DNA of 64,000 bases, from positions 496,690 through 560,689 of the forward strand of contig JAKMXF010000354.1 of assembly GCA_024704765.1 (NCBI GenBank), written 5' to 3'. The notes beneath the pieces are model-generated. The model was not told where the DNA came from, made no database searches, and was given only the letters and a program-made list of their open reading frames with translations. Shown piece by piece: positions 21,564 through 32,798 of this stretch (position 1 is its first letter; every line of letters begins with the position of its first letter). The stretch comes from Oopsacas minuta (Eukaryota > Porifera > Hexactinellida > Lyssacinosida > Leucopsacidae). Made by a program: the position numbers and the translations under genes.

Positions 21564-23537
21564 GTTAATATATACTAACAATATACAAGCTAGGGAATAT
21601 AATAACTAACGGAATATGACAAAAGATATACTTATTCGAGAAAAATGAGCAAAATATATATGAATGAAAAAGGATTTGTATAATATAAGGCAAACAAAAG
21701 ACATTCATTGCGCATACTCGTAAAAAATTAATAAGTACGGTGCTGTGCACAAAGACAACAGCTAGGTATTATGGTAGAATTGATAAAGATTATGACCTCA
21801 AACGTCTGATTATTATGCTAGGTGTAAGAAGAGCGGAGATAGCAAAAAGTCAAATGTTAACCAGTGCCGACATCAAGTATTCGTTTAGTGAATAATTTAC
21901 AGAGGCACTATATCGACGCACTAAATAATAGTATTTTGGGTTCCATTATAGCGCATCCACAGACAATTTTAAATTAATTCAACGAATGAATATTTGGTGT
22001 CGGCATATGTTGAAAAATTATATACATTTTGAATACAACCAATATATTCCTCGTGTGATATCAAAAATCTAATATCTAATTCAGTATAAATTAAGCTCCA
22101 TATATGGCAGTAAATAAAACAATTAACTGATGTTAACAATATCTATATCTCAAATAAGAAAGGAAATACACGAGGTCAAATAATAATCAATTATTGAAGT
22201 AATAAACTGAGATAAAGTTGAGGAGTTTATACTGCCTTGAGCAATAAAGTAAGAAAATCATCGCACACACAAAGGCTGGACAAGTAAATTAAGTATGAAT
22301 TTGTGTAATTTGGTAGTAGAGTGGGTTCAATTATGTATGTGTGATGTTGAGTGGGAATTAAAATCAACTAATTTGTAGTAATTATCGGATAAAATATTAT
22401 TGTATTTCAAAGTAAACCACTTATCTTCATATAATTATTTAATGGCATTAATAAGGTACTTTATTAAGATTAAATTTGTTGGGCCATAAAACTCCTGTGA
22501 AAATACAAGTTAGCGTATTTTCGTATTCTCATTATATTATTACGTCATGTGGATAATATTCAATTGACGTGTCAATTTTGATGGTAATTAAAGCTCCACC
22601 CAGATCTATTAGCTACTATAATTATAAATAGATGGTAGGATCACATGTATTTGAGATAGCGCCATGGCTCTACCCCCATTGGCGAATTTCTTGAGCACAT
22701 TTATAATAATGACTACGTTGAATGTGTGGTAGACAAATTTGATGTGAACGGAAAAGTTGAGGCAAATATCAATTAACACAGGCCTGAGTCTTAACCAGGG
22801 ATTGTAATCGATGTACATTCAATCGTACTGGGGGATAATTATGAGTATATAATATAATCCATACTATGCATAAACTGAATTTAGATCAGCCTCGAAAAGA
22901 ATTATCTGACTGTAGGGATATCTGCGATGCTAGCCATCCAAACATGAGTTCGAAATAACAGCTCAAAGCTAATACTGATGTCAGAGCATTAAAGGAGCGT
23001 GCTCCTATTTAATTGCAAACGAATTTCATCGTTATTCTGCATAAAATTCAGTATTCTTGTTATAAAAGTGGATGCTGGGACACTTTGTATAATTCACAAT
23101 TTATTGAAATTATGAAAAGGAGCGCGCGCTCCATTTTTCCTGGAGCCGAAGTGCGCTCCTTCTCTGAGTAAGGAGCGGAGGTGGGAGCACCACTCCTTTT
23201 GCAGGGCGGCAGCGCGAAGCTAGAGCGCTTAATGATCTGGCTGAGGTCAACCCCAGTAAGCCCAATGTTAACGATAATAATATGATAAATTCCCGATTTA
23301 CTAAATGTAATTTATACATCAAATCAAAATACAGCTAATAATTAGCTATAAATCTAACCAACAAGATCGTAGAAAGAGTACACAAACGATAAATTGTCAA
23401 TTTCAATTCAGTAATTTAAATATCCTACTGTGTATGAGAATTGAGATATTAAGGTAGATATGTTACATGTATGTGAACGTAAGCAAACGACAACCAAGAG
23501 GCGAAGATTGCTACAAATACGCTTTCAAAAAGAATTA
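21564..23537. other. Intergenic between PXK 5' end and PKA-R 3' end
   Basis: About 2 kb of AT-rich sequence. I see no convincing gene. It holds the GC-rich element at 22990-23240; the rest should contain the PXK promoter and the 3' flank of the PKA regulatory subunit. Confidence 0.4.
22990..23240. mobile_element. GC-rich palindrome-bearing element remnant
   Basis: AGGAGCGTGCTCCT at about 22993 and GGAGCGCGCGCTCC at about 23119 are near-perfect palindromes. The motif GGAGC or GCTCC then recurs at least five more times up to 23230. The block is far richer in GC than its surroundings. This is compatible with a degraded hAT-type element, but the family is not established. Related GCTCC motifs occur at 59300-59350. 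Confidence 0.4.
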
Positions 23538-26500
23538 TCAATCGGTTTTGAGAATATCCATAGTGCTTCCCAGCAATTGAATCAGTTGTTGCTCGTAATT
23601 CTCAAAGTTCCTCTTCATAATCTCCACGCAAGGCCCGAGGAGTCTTTCAAACGCTCCAATGTCAAGTGCTACAGAATTTATAAGATTGAAATTACGATAA
23701 CTAATAACTGAAATTTTGGAGAGAAATGTCCCTGTACAAAACTGTAGGCTTCTCCCTAAACTTTATGACATAAGAAATATGATTATTAATATTAATTTAT
23801 ACCTGCACACACTACTCTGCCTTGAGCATATACACTGGCTGCTCTAGGTTTGTTCACAAGAAGAGCAAGTTCTAAGAAAATAATTGACTACTTATTTGTA
23901 TACATCAACAATAACGAAACGAAACTCTAATTACAAACCTCCAAAATATCCCCCAACTGAGACAACCGATATATCTACCTCTTCATCACTACCTTCCTGT
24001 TTAAACATATAAATTGGGAAATACACTTTAAAATATTAAAATGATATAATTACCTTATCTCTCATACGAATGGCTACTTCACCTTCTACCATCAAATAGA
24101 ATTCAGTAGCTGTATCTCCCTACATGAATAGGACACAGTTAAACAAGTAAATAAATTGACGAGAAATATATAGATTTAATCGACCTGTTGGATTATAAGA
24201 TCTCCATCACTGTATTCCTCTCTACGTAGGGCATCTGCTATGTTCATACGTTCATAGTTCTAGATATTAGAATACGTAATACAATAGTAATTATTTATTA
24301 ATATCAGCTGATTATAATACTCACATCTAGTGATGATAGCATAGGGATTGAGACTAAGAATTTCTCATACATCTTTCTCTGTAAAAAAATATTCATTAAT
24401 AAAGAGTAGGGAAAATTTTATTATTACTCAATGATGTGTGTGTGTGTGTGTGTTGTATTGCGAGAACACAGTTATAAGAAATTTTTGCTTCTCCCAAGGG
24501 CGTTCTTATAAGCGATAACCACTGTACGTAGTATTCTTGTGTTTGTTTTACGAATACAATGGATAATCATAAATCATTGAAATGGTACCCATCTGTCGAA
24601 ATGAGATAAACTAGTTTATTTACGCTTTTAACTAAAAGGAGTGAAGAATAAACTTAAATCAGAATTTGATTATAAATTTGAGTAAACATCCAGGTGTACT
24701 TTCAAAGATGAATTGTATCTCGCGACCCCCGATTTGAGAAACACTGGTATAGAATATCTGGGCTGCAGAATGAATGTTTTTCCAATGTGAGAGAGGATTA
24801 TACATGAATTCATCGTAGTGAATGCATTCTTTTCATAAAAATGTATTGTTCTAGAAATACGCACTACATTCCTAACTTACGTAATATTTGATACACACAA
24901 TAGATACATATTAGAATAATTACCTTTTTAGAAGCAGATTCCATCACAATTCTCCTGAATGACATTCTGTCCTAAGTTATAAATTATATTATTATAGATT
25001 CTTAACAATAAGAATGAATAAATATCATAAAATTGTTCTATGGACACGATGCGAGTTCCATTCAATACATATACGTATCCACTTAATCGGGTCAGATGGC
25101 CTTGTCTAAATGTAATCCTTTTAAGCAGAGTCTACTGTATTAGTATAATATAATATATTGTACCAGAGCCCAGAGAGTTCCAGCTGTTTTAGCAACAACT
25201 GTTGCTTTCCTAAAGAAAAGAATATAATTTCAATTATGTCATTCAGATATCATTAAAACTAATAAAAAGTGTAATTATAACATACCTTGGTGTGTTGTAG
25301 AGGAGAGCAAGTTCTCCAAAACTACCTTCATTATCATAATGTGACACCTGTGTAGATATTATAACACTAATTCATAATACAAATGTTAATTTTAGATAAT
25401 TTTAAGTCAAATAATTCATCTCTCAATAGGAATTACAGACAAGAATAATGCTCTCACCAATTTAGAAGTACTCTTATCATTTATGTAGACTTCATAGAAT
25501 CCTCTATATGATAGGTAATTATAACAATACTATGAAGTTAAATATCTATCCAAACTTCACAATTTGCATCTACTACTCCTATAAACGGAGTTCACCATAT
25601 GCTCCCCTGAAAAATCTTAGTTTTGTCCGTGGGTCAAAGTGTAAAATCGAATTTGACTAGTCATCTATAGAATATTCAAATAACCTTACTTCTCAATAAT
25701 ATAGAAGAAATCTCCGTCATCTCCTTGCTCAATAAGATGGTCACCAACTGCTGCCTGTTATAAAACACACAATTAAAACTAAACATTACATAATCAGTGC
25801 ATAAATGTAAATTGTTCACAAACCGTTTTTTCAAACATTGCATCTAATACAAAAGTTTTCTGCTCCTAAAGTGATACAAAGAATAAATATAAAGAATACA
25901 CAAGTATATTAATAATTACTCACAGGCTCTAAATTCTTAAATAAGAAACAATTACTGAATGCTTCACATAGTCTCCCTCTCTGTTCATCTGACTTAGGAT
26001 AACAGATCTACCAAATTTTATAATATAAATATTTTCAATACAACCTATTAGATACAAACTTATCTGAACCTTTTGTAGTTCATCTTCGTCTGATGGTGAA
26101 AAAGGCTCAGCAAATACTAACAAATATATAAATACATAACACATTACTCTTATTAACGGGTAATTAAATTAATAGAGAATGCTATACTTTACAATACCTG
26201 AACATCTCCTGCCTCTGTCAAACCGAACAGGAGTGGCTGCTTCATCTGTACAATAAGAGCGTATTAGTTTAATATGAAAATATACATACATACGCAGTAT
26301 AATTTAGAAATATATCTATCACACAACCAAAGCTGTGGTATCCGTATGTGACCGTCTCCAGCATAATATATCTACTATTATACACACCGTACAAAAATTT
26401 AACATTCAACAGCTATCGATTCCCTCGAACGATAATCAAAATGAACAAGTGATAATGTTGAGAGTTCCGTGACAATACACAATACGTATATATTATACAA

Positions 26501-26831
26501 GTTAAAGCAATGAAAAGAGGTAATACACGAGATGTAACAGCTGTTACTCACCGTCATCATCTGATGGCAGGGTGTCCATATCTCCATTTGCATCCTTCAA
26601 TAAAGTAGTGGGATCTGCAGTGAGACCAAGGAGAGAGGAATTATTTTCTTCTGATACTTCCATTTGTCCTACTTCGTTACCATTTCCTTGTTTCTTCTCC
26701 TTCAAATCAGTGAAATAATAAGCTGCATAATCCACAAGATCTTCAGGCTTCTTTCTCAATACAGATAAGGCGAATTCTTGTAATAATTCATTCAACCCTT
26801 CAGGAATAGTGATAGGATAGTGATCAGACAT
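23538..26831 (-). CDS. PRKAR2: cAMP-dependent protein kinase type II regulatory subunit, 16 exons
   Basis: Exons: 26552-26831, 26198-26245, 26070-26116, 25924-26007, 25824-25865, 25690-25754, 25458-25503, 25286-25347, 25164-25209, 24924-24971, 24325-24378, 24185-24259, 24054-24119, 23939-23996, 23803-23871, 23538-23668. They sum to 1221 nt (406 aa; human RII-alpha has 404). Residues 5-45 are the RIIa dimerisation/docking domain that binds AKAPs. The inhibitor site is R-R-C-S, a phosphorylatable serine, so this is type II rather than type I. Two cyclic-nucleotide-binding domains follow, each with the F-G-E-L-A-L-L phosphate-binding cassette and its Arg (P-R-K-A-T and P-R-A-A-S). The C-terminus has the F-E-R-L-L-G-P-C motif. 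It holds the PKA catalytic subunit inactive and releases it on cAMP binding. The exon 3 donor is unusual (GTTCAG; or a non-GT ATAAGT six bases on). Confidence 0.94.
24690..24747 (-). mobile_element. hAT-type terminal sequence in a PKA-R intron
   Basis: Read on the minus strand from 24747, CAGTGTTTCTCAAAT followed by a G-rich run resembles the terminal repeat of hAT (Charlie-like) elements. Only one end is recognisable. Confidence 0.4.
25062..25145 (-). mobile_element. pogo/Tigger-like MITE end in a PKA-R intron
   Basis: On the minus strand, ACAGTAGACTCTGCTTAAAA is close to the CAGTAGACTCTGCTTAAACG terminus known from pogo-type elements. Its partner end is degraded. A further relative (GATAACCACTGTA) occurs at about 24510-24530 and at 32640-32665. 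Confidence 0.35.
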
Positions 26832-28215
26832 CTCAATGAATAGACTATTATAACTACAAGTATTAGCTAAGCATATATCGTAATATGGAAGATTAGTATT
26901 AGAGGAAATGTACGTGGAAAGACTTACTTATGTATTTAGCTACAGACTGGGGTAACTTGGAGAGATTCTACACACGCATGAGTTTGATAAATAAATAAAT
27001 TTATGAAAACGAGGTATATTTGTGATTGAATAAAATAGGCAGAATAAGTATATATTATTGGGGAAATATTTGTGACATTTTAAGCCTAATGTTGTATGAA
27101 ATATTAACCAATCAGATATAAGTCTATATTTTAGATTAATGATTTCCATAATTATTTAACCTAGCTAGTAGGAGAAGTAATAATAGCAATCGGTGACGTT
27201 TACATTTGTGGGATGCTATATGGTTGCTAGACTCCTGCAACCTCTAGGTGTAGTTCAGAAAAATCAGAGAAAATGGGAATTTTTGCAATAAAAGTAGCTC
27301 ATTTCGTTTTTAGCAAATGTCCTTTTAATCAATAGTAGATATAAGAAAGTCGTGGCTTTTGGAATAACCTAACTAAATAAATAGACTCTTATCAGATGAT
27401 GTCAGCGAATAATTCTTTCGTTTAACATGTTTCCCCAAGAATTGAATGGTAATATTGGTAGAGATACCAGTGAGGGTTATGAGATGTTGCAATCAAATTC
27501 TACTGAGGTGAGGAGATCGGGATAATACAACAGTACACATCTCTAATTCCCAATACCAGTGGCTACATTTGCTAGGTTCTTTATTATTGGAAATATATAT
27601 ATATTACTGCTACAGTTTGTGGAAATAGCTGAAATGAAAGAATTATCGTTATCTTAATTGATAAAACAATGAGATTGCTCAATCATATTGTGACGTGAAT
27701 GGAGAACCATTGGAGACCAACAGCTGTTTTCTTTGGATTAACAATCACATCCTATGCCCCAATGGTGCATAAATTATCAAGTGGCCGTGGGTGCAAACAC
27801 TGTTCATTTGGCGCTTGGAATTGTATTTTCCTTTGGTCGGTGTCAATAAGGCTCATATATTGGCTATAGATACCAACCATTGGCTTTACTCAAAAATATG
27901 TCATCATACACTTATCTGAACCTTACACTGTGCTAACAAATTAAAAACTTTGTAAATAGGATATTAGTGAGAATTCATTAACATTTTTGGAGTAAGCTAA
28001 AAGACTGAGTAATATTAATAAATAATTTTCCTGAGTAAACTATTCATTCTATAAGTAATGGGTGAATTAAGACATTTATAATATCCTCAATAAGCAACAT
28101 TATTATGTAATTGGTAATATAATTGGGGACAAATCTCTAGAGAAATAAAGTAGTGATTACAACAATATGGCTATGGCACAACTCACTATAATTTTGAATA
28201 ATATTATAGTCTATT
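26832..28215. other. Intergenic between PKA-R and the orphan membrane gene
   Basis: Divergent promoter region for the PKA regulatory subunit (minus) and the multipass protein (plus). No convincing ORF or structured element was found. Confidence 0.4.
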
Positions 28216-29508
28216 TTGAAAATAGGCTCAGGTGGTTCTGATAAAAGAAATAAATATAATTTGAGTAAAATATCTAACACAAATAAATATTCATTTAAAG
28301 ACAGGGCCTGTACGATGAATGAATCGAATCGAGTGTTAATTCATAATTATGAAGAACTAGCTAAGCATACCACTGAGCTGAGCAAGGCACTGCTAACTTA
28401 TGCAGGTCTCCCTGTCCTGGCTATATCTGGGGTATTCTTGTCGGCTCTTTGGAGCTTCTATATGATACAGAGGATGAAAGTTGCGCGGAACGAATATCAA
28501 ATCGTGAAGAGGAACAGTGACGATCATATGAATTACGACATGACTACCAAGAGTTTCCGTATAATGTCTGTCTACTATAGCTTCATGATGATGATTTGTG
28601 TGTCAGAATTCTTCTGCTGTAGTCTTACCTTATTGGCAGGTGTATTATTCGTAACGAAGCCGTATATATCACCTACATGGGGAGTAAATGACAATGGTAC
28701 GGAACGATGTATTGCAAACATACTGTTGGATGTAAGTATGCGAGAAATATACTTGACCATTCCAATGCACGTACAGGTTACTTTGTACCTCACCATTTTG
28801 GGGCTAATTCGGATGCTAGTGTATTATCTCCGTGACTCATATCGTAATGAGCGATCGTTCGGCTGGTCTTATTTCAAGCTATATGGATTATTCATGTCCG
28901 GTAGGATCATGACGTATTTCTTCTTTGCGGGCGTATTACAAACACTACCTTTTGCGATAATTTGGTTTACGGTATTTATAATATACGAGTCCTTCTGTAT
29001 TATTTACGGTTGTGTGGGTCTACAACGTATACTTAGAAAGAGGTATGAACTAGCTATGGGGGACAGTCAGGGGGGAGAAGTTACCGAATGGATGTGGAGG
29101 TATATCAAATTTGCATTCTTCAATCCTGTGTTGAATATTTGTCTCACGCTCTTCTCTATCACAGAATTCCTGTTTGTATTCGGTTTCTTCTTCGCTATGC
29201 TTGTGAATACAGAATGTTGGATTCAGGTTGCATTTGGGTCTCAAGTTAAATTCAGTACAATGAGCGTAGAGAACAAACAAATGCTTGTACTGGTGTACCA
29301 AATCATGTACAATATTATAGCAGATTTTGCTTATATTGGAACGATGGTTATTTTGGGAATTCCTTTCATTATGTACAGTTTAATTATCAGCATCAATATC
29401 GTGTTGCGTGCTTGCAGGAAAAAACGTATTTATGGAGACAATAGCTGGCTTGCTGAAAGATTGCTGAATGCGCCCCTCAAGGAGCGACGACCGAAAGAAA
29501 TATTCTAG
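28216..29508 (+). CDS. Orphan multipass membrane protein (about seven segments)
   Basis: A single-exon ORF of 430 codons; an internal ATG at 28315 (residue 34) is an equally good start because the first 33 residues are polar and weakly protein-like. Hydrophobic segments are visible at about residues 61-82, 118-146, 180-207, 222-245, 247-270, 296-330 and 355-400. Loops are basic on one side (R-K-K-R and R-M-K-V-A-R type). There is no signal peptide and no GPCR motif that I can recognise (no D-R-Y, no N-P-x-x-Y). It might be a lineage-specific receptor or channel. The function is unknown. Confidence 0.7.
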   Translation: MKIGSGGSDKRNKYNLSKISNTNKYSFKDRACTMNESNRVLIHNYEELAKHTTELSKALLTYAGLPVLAISGVFLSALWSFYMIQRMKVARNEYQIVKRNSDDHMNYDMTTKSFRIMSVYYSFMMMICVSEFFCCSLTLLAGVLFVTKPYISPTWGVNDNGTERCIANILLDVSMREIYLTIPMHVQVTLYLTILGLIRMLVYYLRDSYRNERSFGWSYFKLYGLFMSGRIMTYFFFAGVLQTLPFAIIWFTVFIIYESFCIIYGCVGLQRILRKRYELAMGDSQGGEVTEWMWRYIKFAFFNPVLNICLTLFSITEFLFVFGFFFAMLVNTECWIQVAFGSQVKFSTMSVENKQMLVLVYQIMYNIIADFAYIGTMVILGIPFIMYSLIISINIVLRACRKKRIYGDNSWLAERLLNAPLKERRPKEIF

Positions 29509-29769
29509 CAATGAATTGCTCATAAAATTAGCTTATGACTGTAAGTGGATCCCACACCATATATTTGTTGAGATTTTGTAATACAAACTACGTAGTTATA
29601 ATATATTACGTGAAATTAACATTTCGAGGTTTGATTAATTAATTATTGGATGTGTAAATAGTATAATTATCTGATATTTTCACTTTTTTCTGTATGTACA
29701 AATATGTAAACCCCCAATATGCATTAGTTGCTTGTAGTCTAACACAGATCCCAGGCCATTAGTATAGCC

Positions 29770-30310
29770 ATGGGACCGGTGCATCTCTTTACAGGTTACG
29801 AAGCTCTGAGGAACAGACAAATCGCAAAACTGTAGCCGTATCTTCCAATAATTCGACAGAAATTAAAACTGTTAATTTCGATTAGAATTACTGCAACAGT
29901 ACGAATCAGTTTCTCGCCATTAAGTACAAGCTACCTGATCACAAGTGATTGCTATCAGTGAGGAGTGTTTCAAATGCCTGAAGCATTATTCAATCCCTCC
30001 CTCGTCGGATCAAAACAGGATGGTAACCATGTTGCTATTAACAAATCAATCCTGAAGAGTGACAAGGACATTCAACACTATTTATGTAATAATATTGTGT
30101 TAGAAGGAGGTAATACTATGTTCCCTGGAATAGAGGAGAGATTGTACACTGAGTTATCTACACTCACTCCTAATATAAAATCTATCAAGATAATAGCACC
30201 GCATAACAGGAAATACAGTGCATAGATTGGAGGCTCTATGTTAGCTTCATCAAAGGCTATTGAGAAGATGTACATTACAAAACAAATGTTATGATCAATA
30301 TGGCCCAAAA
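29770..30310 (+). pseudogene. Actin-family pseudogene fragment
   Basis: From 29965 the frame reads as the actin C-terminal third: Q-M-P-E-A-L-F-N-P-S-L at residue 3 onward, a V-L-E-G-G-N-T-M-F-P-G-I stretch, then I-K-I-I-A-P and R-K-Y-S. After R-K-Y-S-A a TAG replaces the invariant Trp codon, followed by I-G-G-S-M-L-A-S in the same frame, then another stop at about 30292. Just upstream, 29900-29965, a Y-K-L-P-D segment and a degraded equivalent of the I-T-I-G-N-E-R-F region are present in shifted frames. This is a decayed, intronless copy of actin or an actin-related protein. Confidence 0.8.
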
Positions 30311-30571
30311 ATTATTCTTAGAAAATGTATATAATTTGATGAAATCATTTTACTATTACTGTCTTGTAAGTCACAGAATTTGTTGTTAAACATTTGGTTG
30401 AAATGTATCAGAATTATAGGATTTGACAAAGAACTGTCATACAATAAATATATGAGTATTTATTCTAGAATTAATTAACTCCATCTACAGCAATAAAATC
30501 AAACTACTATTTACCATGTAATAACGGAAAAGTGATTAGAAAGTTGCTTAGTTTAAATTGTAACCATTCAG

Positions 30572-32446
30572 TCATAAATTTTGTTTGATGTTTTCTAACT
30601 TGTGTTTAAGTTGTGTGTATAGTTGTGGGTCTGTGTGATACACAGCTGCCATTCTCCTCTCCAATGCTAGAGTAGGATGTTGTATTAACTCTTGTTTATG
30701 TGAGTTTACAGTCTGTAATACTTCCTTCATTTTACGTTCAAACTCTTGTAAGCGTTCCTCTAAGTAATGTCTACCCTCTGGTCCATTTACTAATTGTCCT
30801 GCTTGTTCCTCGAACTCTTTTATAGTTTCCGTAGCTTGCTTTAATTTGTGCTCTGTATTCAAGACTAATGCTAAATTTGATTTCTTTATACAATCACTAC
30901 GTTGTTCTGCTACTCTCATCTTAATTTGGAGATTACTGATCGCTTCTCTTAAAACTTCATAAGTAGGAAATCTACCAGATTTCACTTTATAAAGTATCAT
31001 GCTATAACAGAATAATCATGAACTTGCCTTGATTTATTCTCTAGTCCCATAAGTTTATAGAGACGGTTAAGTGAGCGGTCAGAAGATGGGATAATGAGGC
31101 GTGGCGCATCCTCGGTAAATCCTATATCGCTCTCTCTCGCTTCTCTAGAATATTCTTCCAACAGACGTGATGTTTCACTAGTCTCATCAAACATTGATTT
31201 CACAGATTGTATACACTGATGCAATTCCTCCATTTTCTTATTCTCCACCTCATAAATATATGAGACCAACAAATACATACTACTCTGATATTTCACATAT
31301 TCCATGAACCTTTCCTGTCGATTTATTACTTCCTTTTGCTGAGCTATTCTATGTTTCATCTCTCCTTCTAATATTTCACCTATTTCACTCATAGCTATCT
31401 CTTCCACCTGTCTGGGTATATCTTTACACTCTTCTTTGAATTTATCCTCTGCTTGTAAGATCTCATCATGTGTTGATACAGTTAGAATTCTTATTGCCTT
31501 TTCATCTCCTTCCTTTTTAAGTTTTTCAGCTTTATCTTTGAACTCTGTCAAACATTCACTCTGAGATTTCATTTTATTCAATTCTAGTTCTAATCTCATT
31601 ACCTTCATTAATCCCAGAGACTTCATAGATTGTGCCTACCAGTGCATAATAATAATAATAATAATAATATAATATCTGGTATAGCAAATGAATAACCTGT
31701 AGTATTTTAGGATCTAAGTTAACCTCGTGTCTCGGTCTTCCTCCACTCAAACGTACTGCTGCTTCTTCAGGTGACATCTCTCTCATTTCTTTCAAATCCA
31801 TTGAGAAAGCTTTTTTACAGAAATTATTTAGCTCATTTGTGTACTCATTCTGAGCTTCAAAGAAAGAGTCCATGGAGACTTGGCAGAAGAATAGAGGCGG
31901 AGATTTAGTCTCAGGATCTAGTCGTTCATTGAGCTGTTTCACTAGTTCCAAGAGAGATGAGGCCATCTGATTGAAATTTTCAACCTGAACTGCTAATACT
32001 GCCATTGCTTTATTCGTTCTATCTATAGCGTGTTCCTTCTGTAACTCCAGGTTAGCTTTCTCAGCTTTCATCTCTATAACTTGTTTCTCTAGACATTTCT
32101 TAATATTGAGCAGATAAGCTCTACGTTTGTTAGCACGAACTATTTTCTCTTGTTGTTCTCTCTTCTCTTCCTCTGTCTCAGGTGGAGGCAGGTAGGAGTG
32201 GTGTAGGATCCGATCCAAGTCCTCTTTAGTGGGAATGGGCTCAGGAAGATGAGCTAGTAGGGGTATGTCCCCCCGCTTCACAAGGAGAGGGAAGTGAGAA
32301 CATAGAGTGTTTAGAAACTGTATGCATCCTGCTGGCATACAAGGATCTTCATCACAACACTCTGCTAAACGCTCTGCTATACTCATCAGCTCAGATTGAT
32401 CTGGAGACAATGTTTCACGGAGAGATTCCAATACTTTTCTGTCCAT
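30572..32446 (-). CDS. HAUS3: HAUS augmin-like complex subunit 3
   Basis: Three exons, 31697-32446, 31028-31635 and 30572-30971, join in phase (585 codons; human HAUS3 has 603). Augmin recruits gamma-tubulin to spindle microtubules for branching nucleation. The protein is largely coiled coil. It shows the family segment with P-P-L-F-F-C-Q-V-S-M-D-S-F-F around residues 190-205, and N-R-L-Y-K-L-M-G-L-E-N-K at about 440, aligning with the H-R-L-Y-Q-V-L-E-G-E-N-K of human HAUS3. The first intron is 61 bp and contains a TAA microsatellite. The second is 56 bp with an AAG/GCAAGT donor, a GC-AG intron. The assignment rests on these short motifs and length. Confidence 0.75.
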
Positions 32447-32798
32447 TTGGAATCTTAAAATAGATGCAATTATCCTTGATTAAAAGATGTTTGTTTCTTA
32501 AAGAGTAACCAAAATATGCATATAGTATATATGGTAGATTCCGGATTTAAGAACCCCTAGGGAGTAGCAATACATGTTCTTATAACCGGCAAAATATACA
32601 AGAATATATGAGCTGACGAACCGTTTACCAGAGGATGTTGCTTATATCCGATAACCGCCATCCACTGTATATTTATTACAATTTCGGAATATAGCCCAAA
32701 AAAAGGCTATTAACCCCGCATATAATACAATATGTATATTTAATATTGACATTATTGAAGTGAAATGCATTGTAAATAATCTATAAATTCAAGTTACA
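32447..32798. other. Spacer between ANKLE2 3' end and HAUS3 5' end
   Basis: About 350 bp without an ORF. At 32525-32665 it contains a possible old MITE: GATTCCGGATTTAAGAAC on the left and TCCGATAACC...CACTGTA on the right, resembling sequence at 24500 in the PKA-R gene. Confidence 0.3.

Noticed and set aside
23460..23711. 83-codon plus-strand ORF
   Set aside because: It is antisense to the last exon of the PKA regulatory subunit.
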